In this document: piece by piece, positions 18,505 through 26,319 of the stretch
Layout of the letters: the number at the start of each line of letters is the position of its first letter
How positions within the stretch are numbered: position 1 is the first letter of the stretch
Assembly: GCF_018199995.1 (NCBI RefSeq)
Contig: NZ_CP073578.1
Span: forward strand, 1,550,001-1,614,000
Direction of reading: 5' to 3'
DNA: 64,000 nt
DNA from: Photobacterium sp. GJ3
GTDB lineage: Bacteria > Pseudomonadota > Gammaproteobacteria > Enterobacterales > Vibrionaceae
Translations under genes and position numbers: made by a program
The notes under the pieces: generated by a model
Seen by the model: only the letters and a program-made list of their open reading frames with translations
Told to the model about the DNA's origin: nothing
The model's database searches: none

Positions 18505-18745
18505 TAGTTAGAAATGTCAGGTTTGAGCCAGATTGAAATGTCATGTTGTTCTAGCTTCAAAACACGCTTTCTTTAACCGTGTTTGGAGCCCGTGGATGCT
18601 ATTAACCATGACTGACAGTGAATTACTGAGAATCAAGCTCATCCAAGACATCTGTGACAAACGGCTCACCGGTGTTGAGGCTGCCCGCTTACTTAAACTG
18701 AGCCCGCGCCAAGTTTATCGTTTGGCCAAACGTGTCGCCGAATAA
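18505..18745 (+). mobile_element. Remnant of an ISNCY-type insertion sequence
   Basis: The start has a twice-repeated GAAATGTCA (18512-18520 and 18535-18543), resembling the end of ISNCY elements. It is followed by the first 45 codons of a transposase (from ATG 18608): MTDSELLRIKLIQ, LTGVEAARLL, SPRQVYRLAKR, a helix-turn-helix. The frame stops at 18745, so the rest of the transposase (normally 400 or more residues) is gone. No matching right end is seen. The remnant begins about 15 bases from dif. The family call is from recalled similarity. Confidence 0.65.
18608..18745 (+). pseudogene. Transposase N-terminal fragment
   Basis: Forty-five codons encode the helix-turn-helix start of an ISNCY-family transposase (ICDKRLTGVEAARLLKLS is the recognition region). 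The catalytic DDE domain is absent, so the product cannot transpose. An upstream in-frame ATG at 18596 would add four residues. Confidence 0.65.
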
Positions 18746-18984
18746 GGCATAGCCAGTTTGAATTGGCTTCTTTTAGCGTGGCAAATCTGCTAATCATCGT
18801 TATGATGATCAATGAAATTGCAGACATGCTGCTGTATATGTCTGAGTTATCTCTGCATAAAACATTGGATATTTTAAAAGTTACAGGATCACTTATTTGT
18901 ATTGGATTCTCCACGGCTTCCTCTCGTGGATGTTTTCATGATCGCTTCACTCGAGGGACTGCTTTTTATGGCTTCAAGTTCCCA

Positions 18985-21732
18985 TTAAGTGACGGCGTCA
19001 CTGATGTTGAGTCTTTCTAAAATCTCAGTGATGACGCGCTCTGGCTCCTTCTTCCACAGTTTGTATGGAACCGGGAGAACAGATAAGCCAGCACGCTGAA
19101 ATGTACGATGCGTGTGAATATCAAAATATGATTCAAACTCGCCTTCATAACCGATCAAGTCCAGGCCTAATGTGTTGCCCTGGTGTTGGCAAATGATATC
19201 AATGTTTTCGCCGGCAACTGCCGAGTGAACCCAATACTGAATGCCAGCGTGCTCAAGTGACGCTTTCATCTGCTGAGCAAAGTCGCATAGGATGACGGTT
19301 GCTGAGGCTGGTTCGGCTGTCTCTTGATGGTTTTCCTGCAAATAACGTCGGAACAGATTCTGAGGGCTGAGATCGGTTGCCAGAACAGAATGCACAACGA
19401 TTTGGGCTTGTCTGGCACGAGTGATCATGACATTAAACATATCTTCACGATTTAAATAAGCTGCTGCCCGGTTGCTTTGTGCGTCGATTGCCATGGATAG
19501 AATCATCAGATCCCGCTCCTCGCCCTGAAAACCAAAGGGCGTGGAAACTCTGATGGCGTGCCTCTGAATCACCTCATGTGGGAAAAATGATTCAATGGCT
19601 GACTCAAGATACATCGCCTGTTCGCGATATGGCGAAATCACGCCAATACTCAGAGGCAATGCTTCCGCTGTACTGGCGAGAATGTGTGTTTCAATCAGAG
19701 ATAGCACGGCAGCCTTTTCCTGATCATTTTTACCTGTCCGACTTCTCTGGCCATCGGGTATGTATTGAAAACTTAATGCAGCCTGCTGTGACGCTGCCGG
19801 CCTGGCTTTCATGACTTTTAAGCGATTTTGATAGAAATACTGGTTACTGAAATGAATCAGATCAGGCTGACTTCGAAAGTGTTCATCCAGAAAAGTGACA
19901 GCAGTTTGATCGGTAATGCATGCAGAAACTAAATCAAGCAATGAACGATCTCGATACGCATACTTTTCGAGTTCACTTGGCGGCAGGTTTTCCAATTGCC
20001 AAAACTGAGATTGTTGCGCTCTGGAAAGAAATGAAATATGCCTGAGTTGCTTCACATCACCTGCGACTACAGCGCGTTTCGCGCGATAGATTGCAGGTAA
20101 AGCACTGGCAATATCACTTTGTGATGCTTCATCAAATATCACGAGATCAAACATCGATTCTTGTCGTGGTAACGACTGACTCAGCTCTTCAGTTGTCACC
20201 AGCCAAATTGGAAAAGCTTGATTAATGATTGAAAAGTCCGTGTTTGCAAAACGTTCTTCCTGAGTTTTAGAATGTCTGGCTTTCAGGGCATCCCAAAACT
20301 GATGTAGTTGTGCCCTGTTCTTCTGAAGGACGCGTTCGATTTGAGTCGCCCGGACTCGGTTGATTTCAGTCATTGCAACCTGATGATACAACTGCGTTGT
20401 TTCATGCAAATGCTTTTGTTTGTCCCAAAGCTTGTGATGGTCATTCCATAAGCTGTGAACACGTGCTTGAAGCTTCTTGAACCAGACGCCGGAGTTTTCA
20501 CCACTGGCGAATCGAGAAATCCATAGAGCTTTGGAAAAGGTACGTTCTGCATGACGAAGCTGCTTTGCTGCGCTTTCGAGTTTCCGCTGCTGCGCTTGCG
20601 GAAAATTACCATGTGACGCTGTTACATTTATGCCGGAATGAAGAAGTTGCTCCAGATACTGCCGCATTGTCTTATTGAAAGAAAGACTGGTTGCGTGAAC
20701 ATAGCCATTGTCCAGGCCAAAGCTATCTCGCAGCTTTTCGGCAATCACGTCGATGGCCTGCTCAGTTTTCGCAACAATCAGTACAGACTCGCCCTGCATC
20801 ATTCGGTCGATTGCCATGGCTGCAATAGTAAAGCTTTTCCCAGTACCAGGTGGTCCGGAGATCAGGCTGAGTGGATAATTAGCCGCATTATTCAGCGCGG
20901 CTTGCTGAGGGAGACTGAGTTGATAAGGTAGGCTGCAGTGGAATGTTTGATTCACATTTTTTTTGCTGGCCGGAGTGAAATCAGGTGCCACTTGCCTTGG
21001 GAATAACGCATTGAAAGGTTGTGAAAATGCGGTTTCACTGATCAGCTCATTTAATTCATGTAGAGTACCGCGTACTCCCCGACTTCTTTCGGCAAGGAAT
21101 AACAGGCTTCCACATGACAGTTCCACTTTCCCTGTGCGAGGCATTTTCATCACTGCCTTGGCTGACTCTAATTGCGGCCAGTTGGCTAGATGTTCCAGGG
21201 CTGAAATTTGAGTATGAACCCTCAGCCAGTGACCCATTTGTGAAATATCGATGTCGCGAACTGGATAATCCGGCATTGGGAATGTATCGATTGTTTGCGG
21301 GTCGATATCCGGCTTCAAGATTTGCCGGAGGATGTCTCTGTTTAGTCTGATATCGTCAGTTTTTGCTTGAATGCAAAGATGGCCACTTTCATCTTTCTGG
21401 AACTCAGCCGGCATAAAAATGATGGGAGAACAAATCTGTCTTTCTGTTGAAAAGCCATGAGAAACACTGATTTTCCCTTTGACTAGGAATGTCCCATAAA
21501 TTAAGCGTTTTTCTCGGCGCGATAAATCAGCTTGTATGGACAGAGATTCAGCGTCTGGATGGCTGACAGGTAACATTGGCAACATGCCAGAGAAAAGTAA
21601 TTCTTCTTCTTCAATGACAACCCTGCGATCCGCACGTAATTTGGCGATATTCGAAAGAGAAAGATCCTGACTATCTTCACGATAACATCGTCGGAAGTAA
21701 CTCAGATATGAATGGATTGGAGCGGCAGACAC
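18985..21732 (-). CDS. Superfamily 1 DNA/RNA helicase (UPF1/Dna2-like) with a divergent C-terminal domain
   Basis: This 915-residue protein has an unrecognised N-terminal domain (1-260) and a split SF1 helicase core: Walker A GPPGTGKS at 293-300, Walker B DEAS at 534-537 (FDLVIFDEASQSD), motif III GDVKQL at 558-563, EHFRSQ at 617-622, FGFQGEER at 733-740 and ITRARQ at 770-775. Between motifs I and II lies a long helical insertion (about 370-490). The last 100 residues (811-912) have the strand-helix layout of Vsr/DUF559-type nuclease tails, but the catalytic D and E/K positions are not convincing. It starts at GTG, with AAGGTGA 8 bases upstream. Its 3' end contains a matS site. Role unknown; DNA repair or phage defence are possible. 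Confidence 0.8.
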   Translation of the reverse strand: MSAAPIHSYLSYFRRCYREDSQDLSLSNIAKLRADRRVVIEEEELLFSGMLPMLPVSHPDAESLSIQADLSRREKRLIYGTFLVKGKISVSHGFSTERQICSPIIFMPAEFQKDESGHLCIQAKTDDIRLNRDILRQILKPDIDPQTIDTFPMPDYPVRDIDISQMGHWLRVHTQISALEHLANWPQLESAKAVMKMPRTGKVELSCGSLLFLAERSRGVRGTLHELNELISETAFSQPFNALFPRQVAPDFTPASKKNVNQTFHCSLPYQLSLPQQAALNNAANYPLSLISGPPGTGKSFTIAAMAIDRMMQGESVLIVAKTEQAIDVIAEKLRDSFGLDNGYVHATSLSFNKTMRQYLEQLLHSGINVTASHGNFPQAQQRKLESAAKQLRHAERTFSKALWISRFASGENSGVWFKKLQARVHSLWNDHHKLWDKQKHLHETTQLYHQVAMTEINRVRATQIERVLQKNRAQLHQFWDALKARHSKTQEERFANTDFSIINQAFPIWLVTTEELSQSLPRQESMFDLVIFDEASQSDIASALPAIYRAKRAVVAGDVKQLRHISFLSRAQQSQFWQLENLPPSELEKYAYRDRSLLDLVSACITDQTAVTFLDEHFRSQPDLIHFSNQYFYQNRLKVMKARPAASQQAALSFQYIPDGQRSRTGKNDQEKAAVLSLIETHILASTAEALPLSIGVISPYREQAMYLESAIESFFPHEVIQRHAIRVSTPFGFQGEERDLMILSMAIDAQSNRAAAYLNREDMFNVMITRARQAQIVVHSVLATDLSPQNLFRRYLQENHQETAEPASATVILCDFAQQMKASLEHAGIQYWVHSAVAGENIDIICQHQGNTLGLDLIGYEGEFESYFDIHTHRTFQRAGLSVLPVPYKLWKKEPERVITEILERLNISDAVT
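18989..19001. other. matS: matS site (MatP binding)
   Basis: GTGACGGCGTCAC matches the consensus GTGACRNYGTCAC exactly. It lies within the last codons of the helicase gene, 500 bases from dif. Confidence 0.85.
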
Positions 21733-21904
21733 AAAATCACCTTACAAGCATTTGGTGTGGGTTTAGCTCAGGTAACATAGCATCAGAATGTCCAAGCTGT
21801 ATGAGAAGTTCTTTGCAGCGTGAGTAACATCAAGGAATCTTCCTATGAAAGCTGTTGAGTGATGTTTCACTGTTTTGTGAGGATATAGATATTTTTAGTA
21901 AATA

Positions 21905-21924
21905 CATAAGTTATAGTGCACTAG
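21905..21924 (+). repeat. 20-bp direct repeat, copy 1 (with palindrome TAGTGCACTA)
   Basis: CATAAGTTATAGTGCACTAG occurs here, about 100 bases upstream of the receiver gene, and identically at 22444-22463 just after it. The 3' part contains the perfect 10-bp palindrome TAGTGCACTA. It may be an operator or a duplication or excision junction. Confidence 0.85.
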
Positions 21925-22020
21925 ATGCATCAAGTAAGAGCTAATATTCCTAGAACAACGCTTAAAGTTTATCTACTTTAGCAATAGATAAATCTCTGGG
22001 AAATGAAAAGGATACTGTGA

Positions 22021-22404
22021 ATGAAGAATGTGCTGATTATCGAAGATAGTAAAGTCATGGCGCAAATACTGGCACAGCTTCTTCGGAACAGTATTCAACC
22101 GCAAACACTGCTCTATGCGGGTTCAATCACGCAAGCTGAAGCGATATTGGAAAAGTCTAAACTGATTGGCCATACGCTCGATTGTATCTTCCTGGATTTG
22201 AATCTGAACGAACCACTTGATGGCTTGGCCTTACTCTCTAAAGTCAAAGAAGACAGCCCAGATCTGCCCGTTGTCATTGTCACCGGAGAGAATGAGATAG
22301 AGACGGTGAAAACGGTCATCTCCCATAAACCGTCAGGCTATATTGTCAAACCCCTTTCAATGAATAAGCTGAACCAGTGTATTGAGAAAATAACGCAATC
22401 CTAG
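22021..22404 (+). CDS. Stand-alone CheY-like response regulator
   Basis: This 127-residue protein is a single receiver domain with no output domain. It has the acidic pair E8-D9 (IIEDSK), the phospho-acceptor D59 (CIFLDLNL), the switch threonine in VVIVTGENE and the lysine in GYIVKPLS. AAAGGAT lies 8 bases before the ATG. The nearest kinase is VpsS, but it already has its own receiver and the helicase gene lies between, so a partnership is only a guess. The gene is bracketed by 20-bp direct repeats (21905-21924 and 22444-22463). Confidence 0.9.
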   Translation: MKNVLIIEDSKVMAQILAQLLRNSIQPQTLLYAGSITQAEAILEKSKLIGHTLDCIFLDLNLNEPLDGLALLSKVKEDSPDLPVVIVTGENEIETVKTVISHKPSGYIVKPLSMNKLNQCIEKITQS

Positions 22405-22443
22405 TTTGTGATTTCGTTATTCTAAAGCAATGATTGACTCTCT

Positions 22444-22463
22444 CATAAGTTATAGTGCACTAG
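22444..22463 (+). repeat. 20-bp direct repeat, copy 2 (with palindrome TAGTGCACTA)
   Basis: Identical over 20 bases to 21905-21924. It lies 40 bases after the receiver gene stop and just before a bidirectional terminator. Similarity ends at both repeat edges. Confidence 0.85.
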
Positions 22464-22474
22464 CCAAACGCAAT

Positions 22475-22498
22475 AAAGCCTGCACTTGGCAGGCTTTT
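22475..22498. terminator. Bidirectional intrinsic terminator between the receiver gene and DUF3634 gene
   Basis: A 9-bp stem AAAGCCTGC with GCAGGCTTT (5-base loop) has a T-run on the plus side (TTTTC) and TTTATTG on the minus side. It can serve both convergent genes. Confidence 0.8.
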
Positions 22499-22509
22499 CT
22501 CAGCGAAAA

Positions 22510-22818
22510 TCAGGCTTGCTTCTTGCCCGTTTTACGATTACTGACAGCAAACGGGAACACATTGTGAATTTTCTGTTTGACCTTCGCGGGAACACTTTTT
22601 GAGAAAACCAACTTCGTCGTGAATCGGTTCTTATACACTTTTATTTTCCCGGTGAATGGCTCTCGGTGTGCGATGTCTTTACAACCGTTTAAAAAGCCAG
22701 TGGGAATATTCCCTTTTGTTTGCTTGAGTTGACCCTGTTCAAACTGTAAAACCATCACAGGGCGATCTTTAAAGACCAGAATCAGTACCGCAACAGCTAC
22801 TAAAAGAACATATTCCAT
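22510..22818 (-). CDS. DUF3634 family protein
   Basis: This 102-residue protein has one N-terminal membrane helix (MEYVLLVAVAVLILVF) and a basic cytoplasmic or periplasmic domain with the conserved segments LKQTKGNIPTGF, PFTGKIKVYK and KLVFSKSVPAKVKQKIHNVFP. I recall the pattern as DUF3634, a Vibrionaceae family of unknown function. I start at the ATG at 22818, since GAGGACG precedes it; an in-frame TTG five codons upstream overlaps that Shine-Dalgarno. It lies directly downstream of matP, 45 bases apart, and may be co-transcribed. Confidence 0.8.
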   Translation of the reverse strand: MEYVLLVAVAVLILVFKDRPVMVLQFEQGQLKQTKGNIPTGFLNGCKDIAHREPFTGKIKVYKNRFTTKLVFSKSVPAKVKQKIHNVFPFAVSNRKTGKKQA

Positions 22819-22863
22819 TATTTCCGTCCTCAAAAAAACAGCGCTTGGTATAGGTATAGTGAA

Positions 22864-23316
22864 TCATTCGATTTGAAGCAATTTACTTAAGTCTTGTTTC
22901 AGATCCTGGACCTTTTTGCTTGCTTCAACGGATTTGCTGCTCTCACTCAACAAGTATTCAATTGTGTCAGAGAGCGTGCAATCGAGCTCTCTGGACTTAT
23001 CAGCAAGCTTCTCCCACACACGATAATCCAGATCGATGGACTTTTTCCGTGTATGAATCTGTTCAGCGTTAAAGTGGCGTTTCCGCTTTGCCCGGATTGC
23101 CTGTTTCATCTTGTTTTCCAGCACCGGGGACATATGCTTGTGAATCCAATCCATGACTTTGGTTGGCTCATGTTCAAGTTCCAACAACAATTGAACTGCT
23201 GCTTCAGCTTCACTGGTGTCAATGTACCGAGTGATGATTTCACCCTCTTTGTACTTTTTGACCAGATATCCCCACTTCCAACCTGCTTCCAGATTTTCCA
23301 ATTGCTGATATTTCAT
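22864..23316 (-). CDS. matP: Macrodomain Ter protein MatP
   Basis: MatP is a 150-residue DNA-binding protein (E. coli 150) that binds matS sites, compacts the terminus macrodomain and links it to the divisome through ZapB. The N-terminus MKYQQLENLEAGWKWGYLV is diagnostic. A four-helix region, a ribbon-helix-helix (KKSIDLDYRVWEKLADKSREL) and a C-terminal coiled coil follow. I start at 23316; a longer frame extends 29 codons upstream but has no homologous residues. Divergent lonH and the order matP-lonH-fabA-rmf match E. coli. A near-matS site lies about 46 bases upstream. Confidence 0.96.
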   Translation of the reverse strand: MKYQQLENLEAGWKWGYLVKKYKEGEIITRYIDTSEAEAAVQLLLELEHEPTKVMDWIHKHMSPVLENKMKQAIRAKRKRHFNAEQIHTRKKSIDLDYRVWEKLADKSRELDCTLSDTIEYLLSESSKSVEASKKVQDLKQDLSKLLQIE

Positions 23317-23361
23317 AATCCGCTGCTTATTCGAGTTGTTGATGATGACAATGACTATACT

Positions 23362-23374
23362 GTGACAGTGTAAC
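23362..23374. promoter_or_regulatory. Near-match matS in the matP upstream region
   Basis: GTGACAGTGTAAC differs from the matS consensus at one position (A for C in the right half-site). It lies 45 bases upstream of the matP start and would suit autoregulation, which is inference. Confidence 0.35.
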
Positions 23375-23552
23375 CAAAGGTCTTCCTGAGTACAACGGTG
23401 CAAGCACAGTAAACATTTGTTTTTAGTGCCGTGCTGAAGTCAGATCACGTCTGTATCGTATTGAAATGTTAAATCTGCACATCACCTATTATGCGACGTG
23501 CGATTCCATTATACTGCTGTCTTTTTCACAGTAACGGAAATTACACCAAGTT

Positions 23553-25265
23553 ATGCAAGAAGAATCCTGGCGTACCATGCTTCCAGATTACTCGGCTTAT
23601 CAGTCGGTTCTGGAGCAATATACAACTCAATCCCCTGCACCTACAGGCATTTTACAAGATCGTCTGTGCGATGCTGTACGCCGATTCACTGCTGTGAACA
23701 TTCAACCCAGAGTGCTGAGAATCACAGCACCCGATAATCAGATCTATCGTCATTATATGATTGATTTGTTGAGACATTTCGATCGCATTCACCGTACACC
23801 TACCGATGAACCAACCGTTGTGATTGCAGGTGACAACGTCACTGAAGTCAATCTGTTCGGGGCGGTTTACCCGCCACTGGAAGATGGCAAAATTACTAAG
23901 CCTCAGGTCAAGCACGGCTTGCTGCATCAAGCTCACAATGGCTATCTGGTTTTATCTGTGGCTAGCATTCTGGCCAATCCAAGCCTCTGGCCCCGACTCA
24001 AAGCCGTTTTGATGAATGGACAGTTAGACTGGCAACCAATCACGCAAAAGAAACTCTACCCGCTACCAGCGACTGAAACACTGAACGTCAAGCTGGTTTT
24101 GATCGGTGATCGCTTTCTGATGGCTGAGCTTGAAAATGCAGAGCCTGATATTTTATCCGGATTCAGTATGTATGCCGAATTTGAACAGGACTTACGTTTG
24201 AATCAGGAAAGCCTGCCGAAATATCTGGCTTATCTGAAATCAGTCATTCGCAATGCCAACCTGCCTGATATCGCTGACCCAGAAGCCCTGAAGCTTCTGA
24301 TGCGCACAGGTGCAAGACATGAAGAAGATCAATATCGTCTGCCTCTGTGTCCTATCTGGCACCAGAGCCTGCTGTGTGAAGCTGCGATTGAATCTCAGGG
24401 CGGCCCGATTCATGCTGAACATTTGAAACAGGCCCTGAAGGCGAAAGAATACCGAAGCTCATATCTGCCTGAACGCGCGATTGAAGACATTCATCACGGT
24501 CAAGTGATCATCAACTGTCAGGGACAAGAAGTCGGTCAGGTCAACGGACTGACCGTGGTTGAGATGCCAGGCCACCCGACAGCCTACGGTGAACCTGCTC
24601 GTATCTCCTGTGTCGTTCATTTTGGTGATGGAGATATCTCCGATGTTGAACGCAAGGCAGAACTGGCCGGAAATATCCATGCGAAGGGCATGATGATTAT
24701 GCAGGCCTTTATCAGTGCCGCGCTGGACCTGGATCAACCCCTGCCATTCGCTGCATCCATTGTTTTTGAGCAATCCTACAGTGAAGTCGACGGAGACAGC
24801 GCCTCTCTGGCTGAGTTGTGCTCTCTGGTCTCTGCGCTGGCACAGCAGCCTATCAATCAGCAAATTGCCGTCACAGGTGCCGTCGATCAGTTTGGTCGTG
24901 TACAGGCGGTGGGTGGCATCAACGAAAAAATTGAAGGATTTTATAAGGTTTGTGCCTTCCGTGGCCTGACGGGCAAGCAAGGTGTCATCTTACCGAAAAC
25001 AAACCGGAGTAATCTGTGCCTTTCCGATGAGGTTCTGGATGCCATTCAGCAAGGCAACTTCCATATCTGGACTGTCGAAAGTGTTGATGAAGCACTACCC
25101 TTATTAACGAACAAAGCCTTTCGCCGGGATAAGCACAACGAGGAAAGTGAAGAAACCACCTTACTGGATGTGATTGCAGAACGTATTGCTCATGCACATC
25201 ATGGTCATGAGGAAGGCAGACCAGGCTTATTTACGAAGATGAGGAACTGGTTGGGCCACAACTGA
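23553..25265 (+). CDS. lonH: Lon-like ATP-independent protease LonH (YcbZ)
   Basis: This 570-residue protein has a degenerate N-terminal region and a C-terminal Lon protease domain. The catalytic serine lies in EVDGDSASLAEL and the catalytic lysine in GGINEKIEGFYK (Ser-Lys dyad). Length and order (matP-ycbZ-fabA) match E. coli ycbZ. I keep the ATG at 23553 because MQEESWRTMLPDYSAY aligns with the E. coli N-terminus; an ATG at 23577 is possible. The N-terminal part lacks a Walker A motif that I can see. The gene carries one matS site (23830-23842). Confidence 0.92.
   Translation: MQEESWRTMLPDYSAYQSVLEQYTTQSPAPTGILQDRLCDAVRRFTAVNIQPRVLRITAPDNQIYRHYMIDLLRHFDRIHRTPTDEPTVVIAGDNVTEVNLFGAVYPPLEDGKITKPQVKHGLLHQAHNGYLVLSVASILANPSLWPRLKAVLMNGQLDWQPITQKKLYPLPATETLNVKLVLIGDRFLMAELENAEPDILSGFSMYAEFEQDLRLNQESLPKYLAYLKSVIRNANLPDIADPEALKLLMRTGARHEEDQYRLPLCPIWHQSLLCEAAIESQGGPIHAEHLKQALKAKEYRSSYLPERAIEDIHHGQVIINCQGQEVGQVNGLTVVEMPGHPTAYGEPARISCVVHFGDGDISDVERKAELAGNIHAKGMMIMQAFISAALDLDQPLPFAASIVFEQSYSEVDGDSASLAELCSLVSALAQQPINQQIAVTGAVDQFGRVQAVGGINEKIEGFYKVCAFRGLTGKQGVILPKTNRSNLCLSDEVLDAIQQGNFHIWTVESVDEALPLLTNKAFRRDKHNEESEETTLLDVIAERIAHAHHGHEEGRPGLFTKMRNWLGHN
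23830..23842. other. matS: matS site (MatP binding)
   Basis: GTGACAACGTCAC, a perfect consensus match, lies within the lonH coding sequence (AGDNVTEV). Confidence 0.85.
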
Positions 25266-25275
25266 TCCGAGTTGT

Positions 25276-25297
25276 TTAGCGTACAGGTGTAAGCTAA
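25276..25297. promoter_or_regulatory. FabR-type operator upstream of fabA
   Basis: The near-perfect palindrome AGCGTACAGGTGTAAGCT (core 25278-25295, extended by TT/AA on each side) closely matches the FabR site at the E. coli fabA promoter, recalled as AGCGTACACGTGTTAGCT. FabR represses unsaturated fatty acid synthesis. It lies 36 bases upstream of the fabA ATG. Confidence 0.65.
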
Positions 25298-25333
25298 ATT
25301 GCCCCAATAATTTCAAAGAGAAATAAGCATCCA

Positions 25334-25849
25334 ATGAAGAAATGCAATTCTTACAACCGTGACGATCTCCTCGAATCAAGCCAGGGTAAACTGTTTGGTC
25401 CTGGCCGCCCGCAATTACCAGCACCAAACATGCTGATGATGGACCGTATTGCCAAAATCACTGATGAAGGCGGTGCGTTTGGTAAAGGCGAAATCATTGC
25501 CGAATTAGATATTACCCCGGATCTGTGGTTCTTTGACTGCCACTTCCCGGGCGACCCGGTCATGCCTGGTTGTCTGGGTCTGGATGCCATGTGGCAGCTG
25601 GTTGGATTTTTCCTGGGCTGGATCGGTGGCGAAGGCAAAGGCCGCGCTCTGGGTGTTGGTGAAGTGAAGTTCACCGGCCAGATCCTGCCAACCGCTAAAA
25701 AAGTCACCTATGAAATTCAAATGAAGCGCGTGATTAACCGCAAGCTAATCATGGGTGTTGCTGATGGCCGCGTTCTGGTAGACGGTAAAGAAATCTACGT
25801 TGCCAAAGACCTGAAAGTGGGCCTGTTCCAGGACACTTCAACGTTCTAA
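25334..25849 (+). CDS. fabA: 3-hydroxydecanoyl-ACP dehydratase/isomerase FabA
   Basis: FabA dehydrates 3-hydroxydecanoyl-ACP and isomerises the trans-2 to the cis-3 double bond, starting unsaturated fatty acid synthesis. The 171 residues align with E. coli FabA over the full length. The catalytic His70 ([11 protein letters not shown]) and Asp84 ([11 protein letters not shown]) are present at the same numbers. A Shine-Dalgarno AAAGAGAAAT precedes the ATG, and a FabR-like palindrome lies 36 bases upstream. It is followed by its own terminator and by rmf on the opposite strand, as in E. coli. Confidence 0.97.
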   Translation: MKKCNSYNRDDLLESSQGKLFGPGRPQLPAPNMLMMDRIAKITDEGGAFGKGEIIAELDITPDLWFFDCHFPGDPVMPGCLGLDAMWQLVGFFLGWIGGEGKGRALGVGEVKFTGQILPTAKKVTYEIQMKRVINRKLIMGVADGRVLVDGKEIYVAKDLKVGLFQDTSTF

Positions 25850-25874
25850 GGTTCAGTAAGCTTTGTATACCGAT

Positions 25875-25899
25875 AAGGCCGCATCTTGCGGCCTTTTCC
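25875..25899 (+). terminator. fabA intrinsic terminator
   Basis: A 9-bp stem AAGGCCGCA with TGCGGCCTT (3-base loop) is followed by TTCCTTTT, 25 bases after the fabA stop. Confidence 0.85.
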
Positions 25900-25916
25900 T
25901 TTTATGGAAGCCAGAT

Positions 25917-25944
25917 AAAATGAAGCCCCTACTCCGAAGGGGCT
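25917..25944 (-). terminator. rmf intrinsic terminator
   Basis: A 7-bp GC-rich stem AGCCCCT with AGGGGCT is followed on the minus strand by TCATTTTAT. It is convergent with the fabA terminator. Confidence 0.7.
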
Positions 25945-25978
25945 CTGTATGGTTGGATATGAGGGGGAAAGACTATAA

Positions 25979-26152
25979 TTATTTCATTCGGCCAGAGTGC
26001 AGTTCTTCTCTTGCATCTCGCCAGCCACCTAGCCAATTCATACGGGCATCCACAGTTTGATATGGACATGTGTCACTGGAACGACCACTTAAACCAGCTT
26101 GATAGCCTCGAGATTGTGCGCGTTCCAGACGATCCCGCTTTTGTCTCTTCAT
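25979..26152 (-). CDS. rmf: Ribosome modulation factor RMF
   Basis: This 57-residue basic protein is MKRQKRDRLERAQSRGYQAG followed by LSGRSSDTCPY and WLGGWRDAREEL, the RMF signature throughout. RMF binds the 30S subunit near the anti-Shine-Dalgarno and drives 100S dimer formation (hibernation) in stationary phase. The start at 26152 has GAGGAT 7 bases upstream; the longer open frame upstream is not RMF-like. Convergent placement beside fabA is conserved from E. coli. Confidence 0.96.
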   Translation of the reverse strand: MKRQKRDRLERAQSRGYQAGLSGRSSDTCPYQTVDARMNWLGGWRDAREELHSGRMK

Positions 26153-26266
26153 AGTTCGATCCTCATCCTTATTCGTATTGATCATTACCATTACATAATG
26201 ATGGAGCTTTTGTGACTCCACTTCTAAGGATTGGATATTTCGACTCAGATATCAACCTACAAAAAA

Positions 26267-26295
26267 AATCAGGCTCACAACTTGTGAGCCTGATT
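26267..26295 (-). terminator. Intrinsic terminator of the rlmL-grx-uup-DUF3466 unit
   Basis: A 13-bp stem AATCAGGCTCACA with TGTGAGCCTGATT (3-base loop) is followed on the minus strand by a run of eight T. It lies 24 bases after the DUF3466 stop. Confidence 0.88.
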
Positions 26296-26319
26296 AAAAA
26301 TTGAACAAATCTGACAAAA

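Noticed and set aside
18763..19020. 85-codon open frame after the IS remnant
   Set aside because: It runs antisense into the helicase gene end, lacks a ribosome-binding site and has no transposase similarity.
20613..20625. Further matS-like sites (GTGACGCTGTTAC here, GTGACGCCGTAAC near 30388)
   Set aside because: Each has one mismatch in a conserved half-site and no supporting context, so they were not counted.
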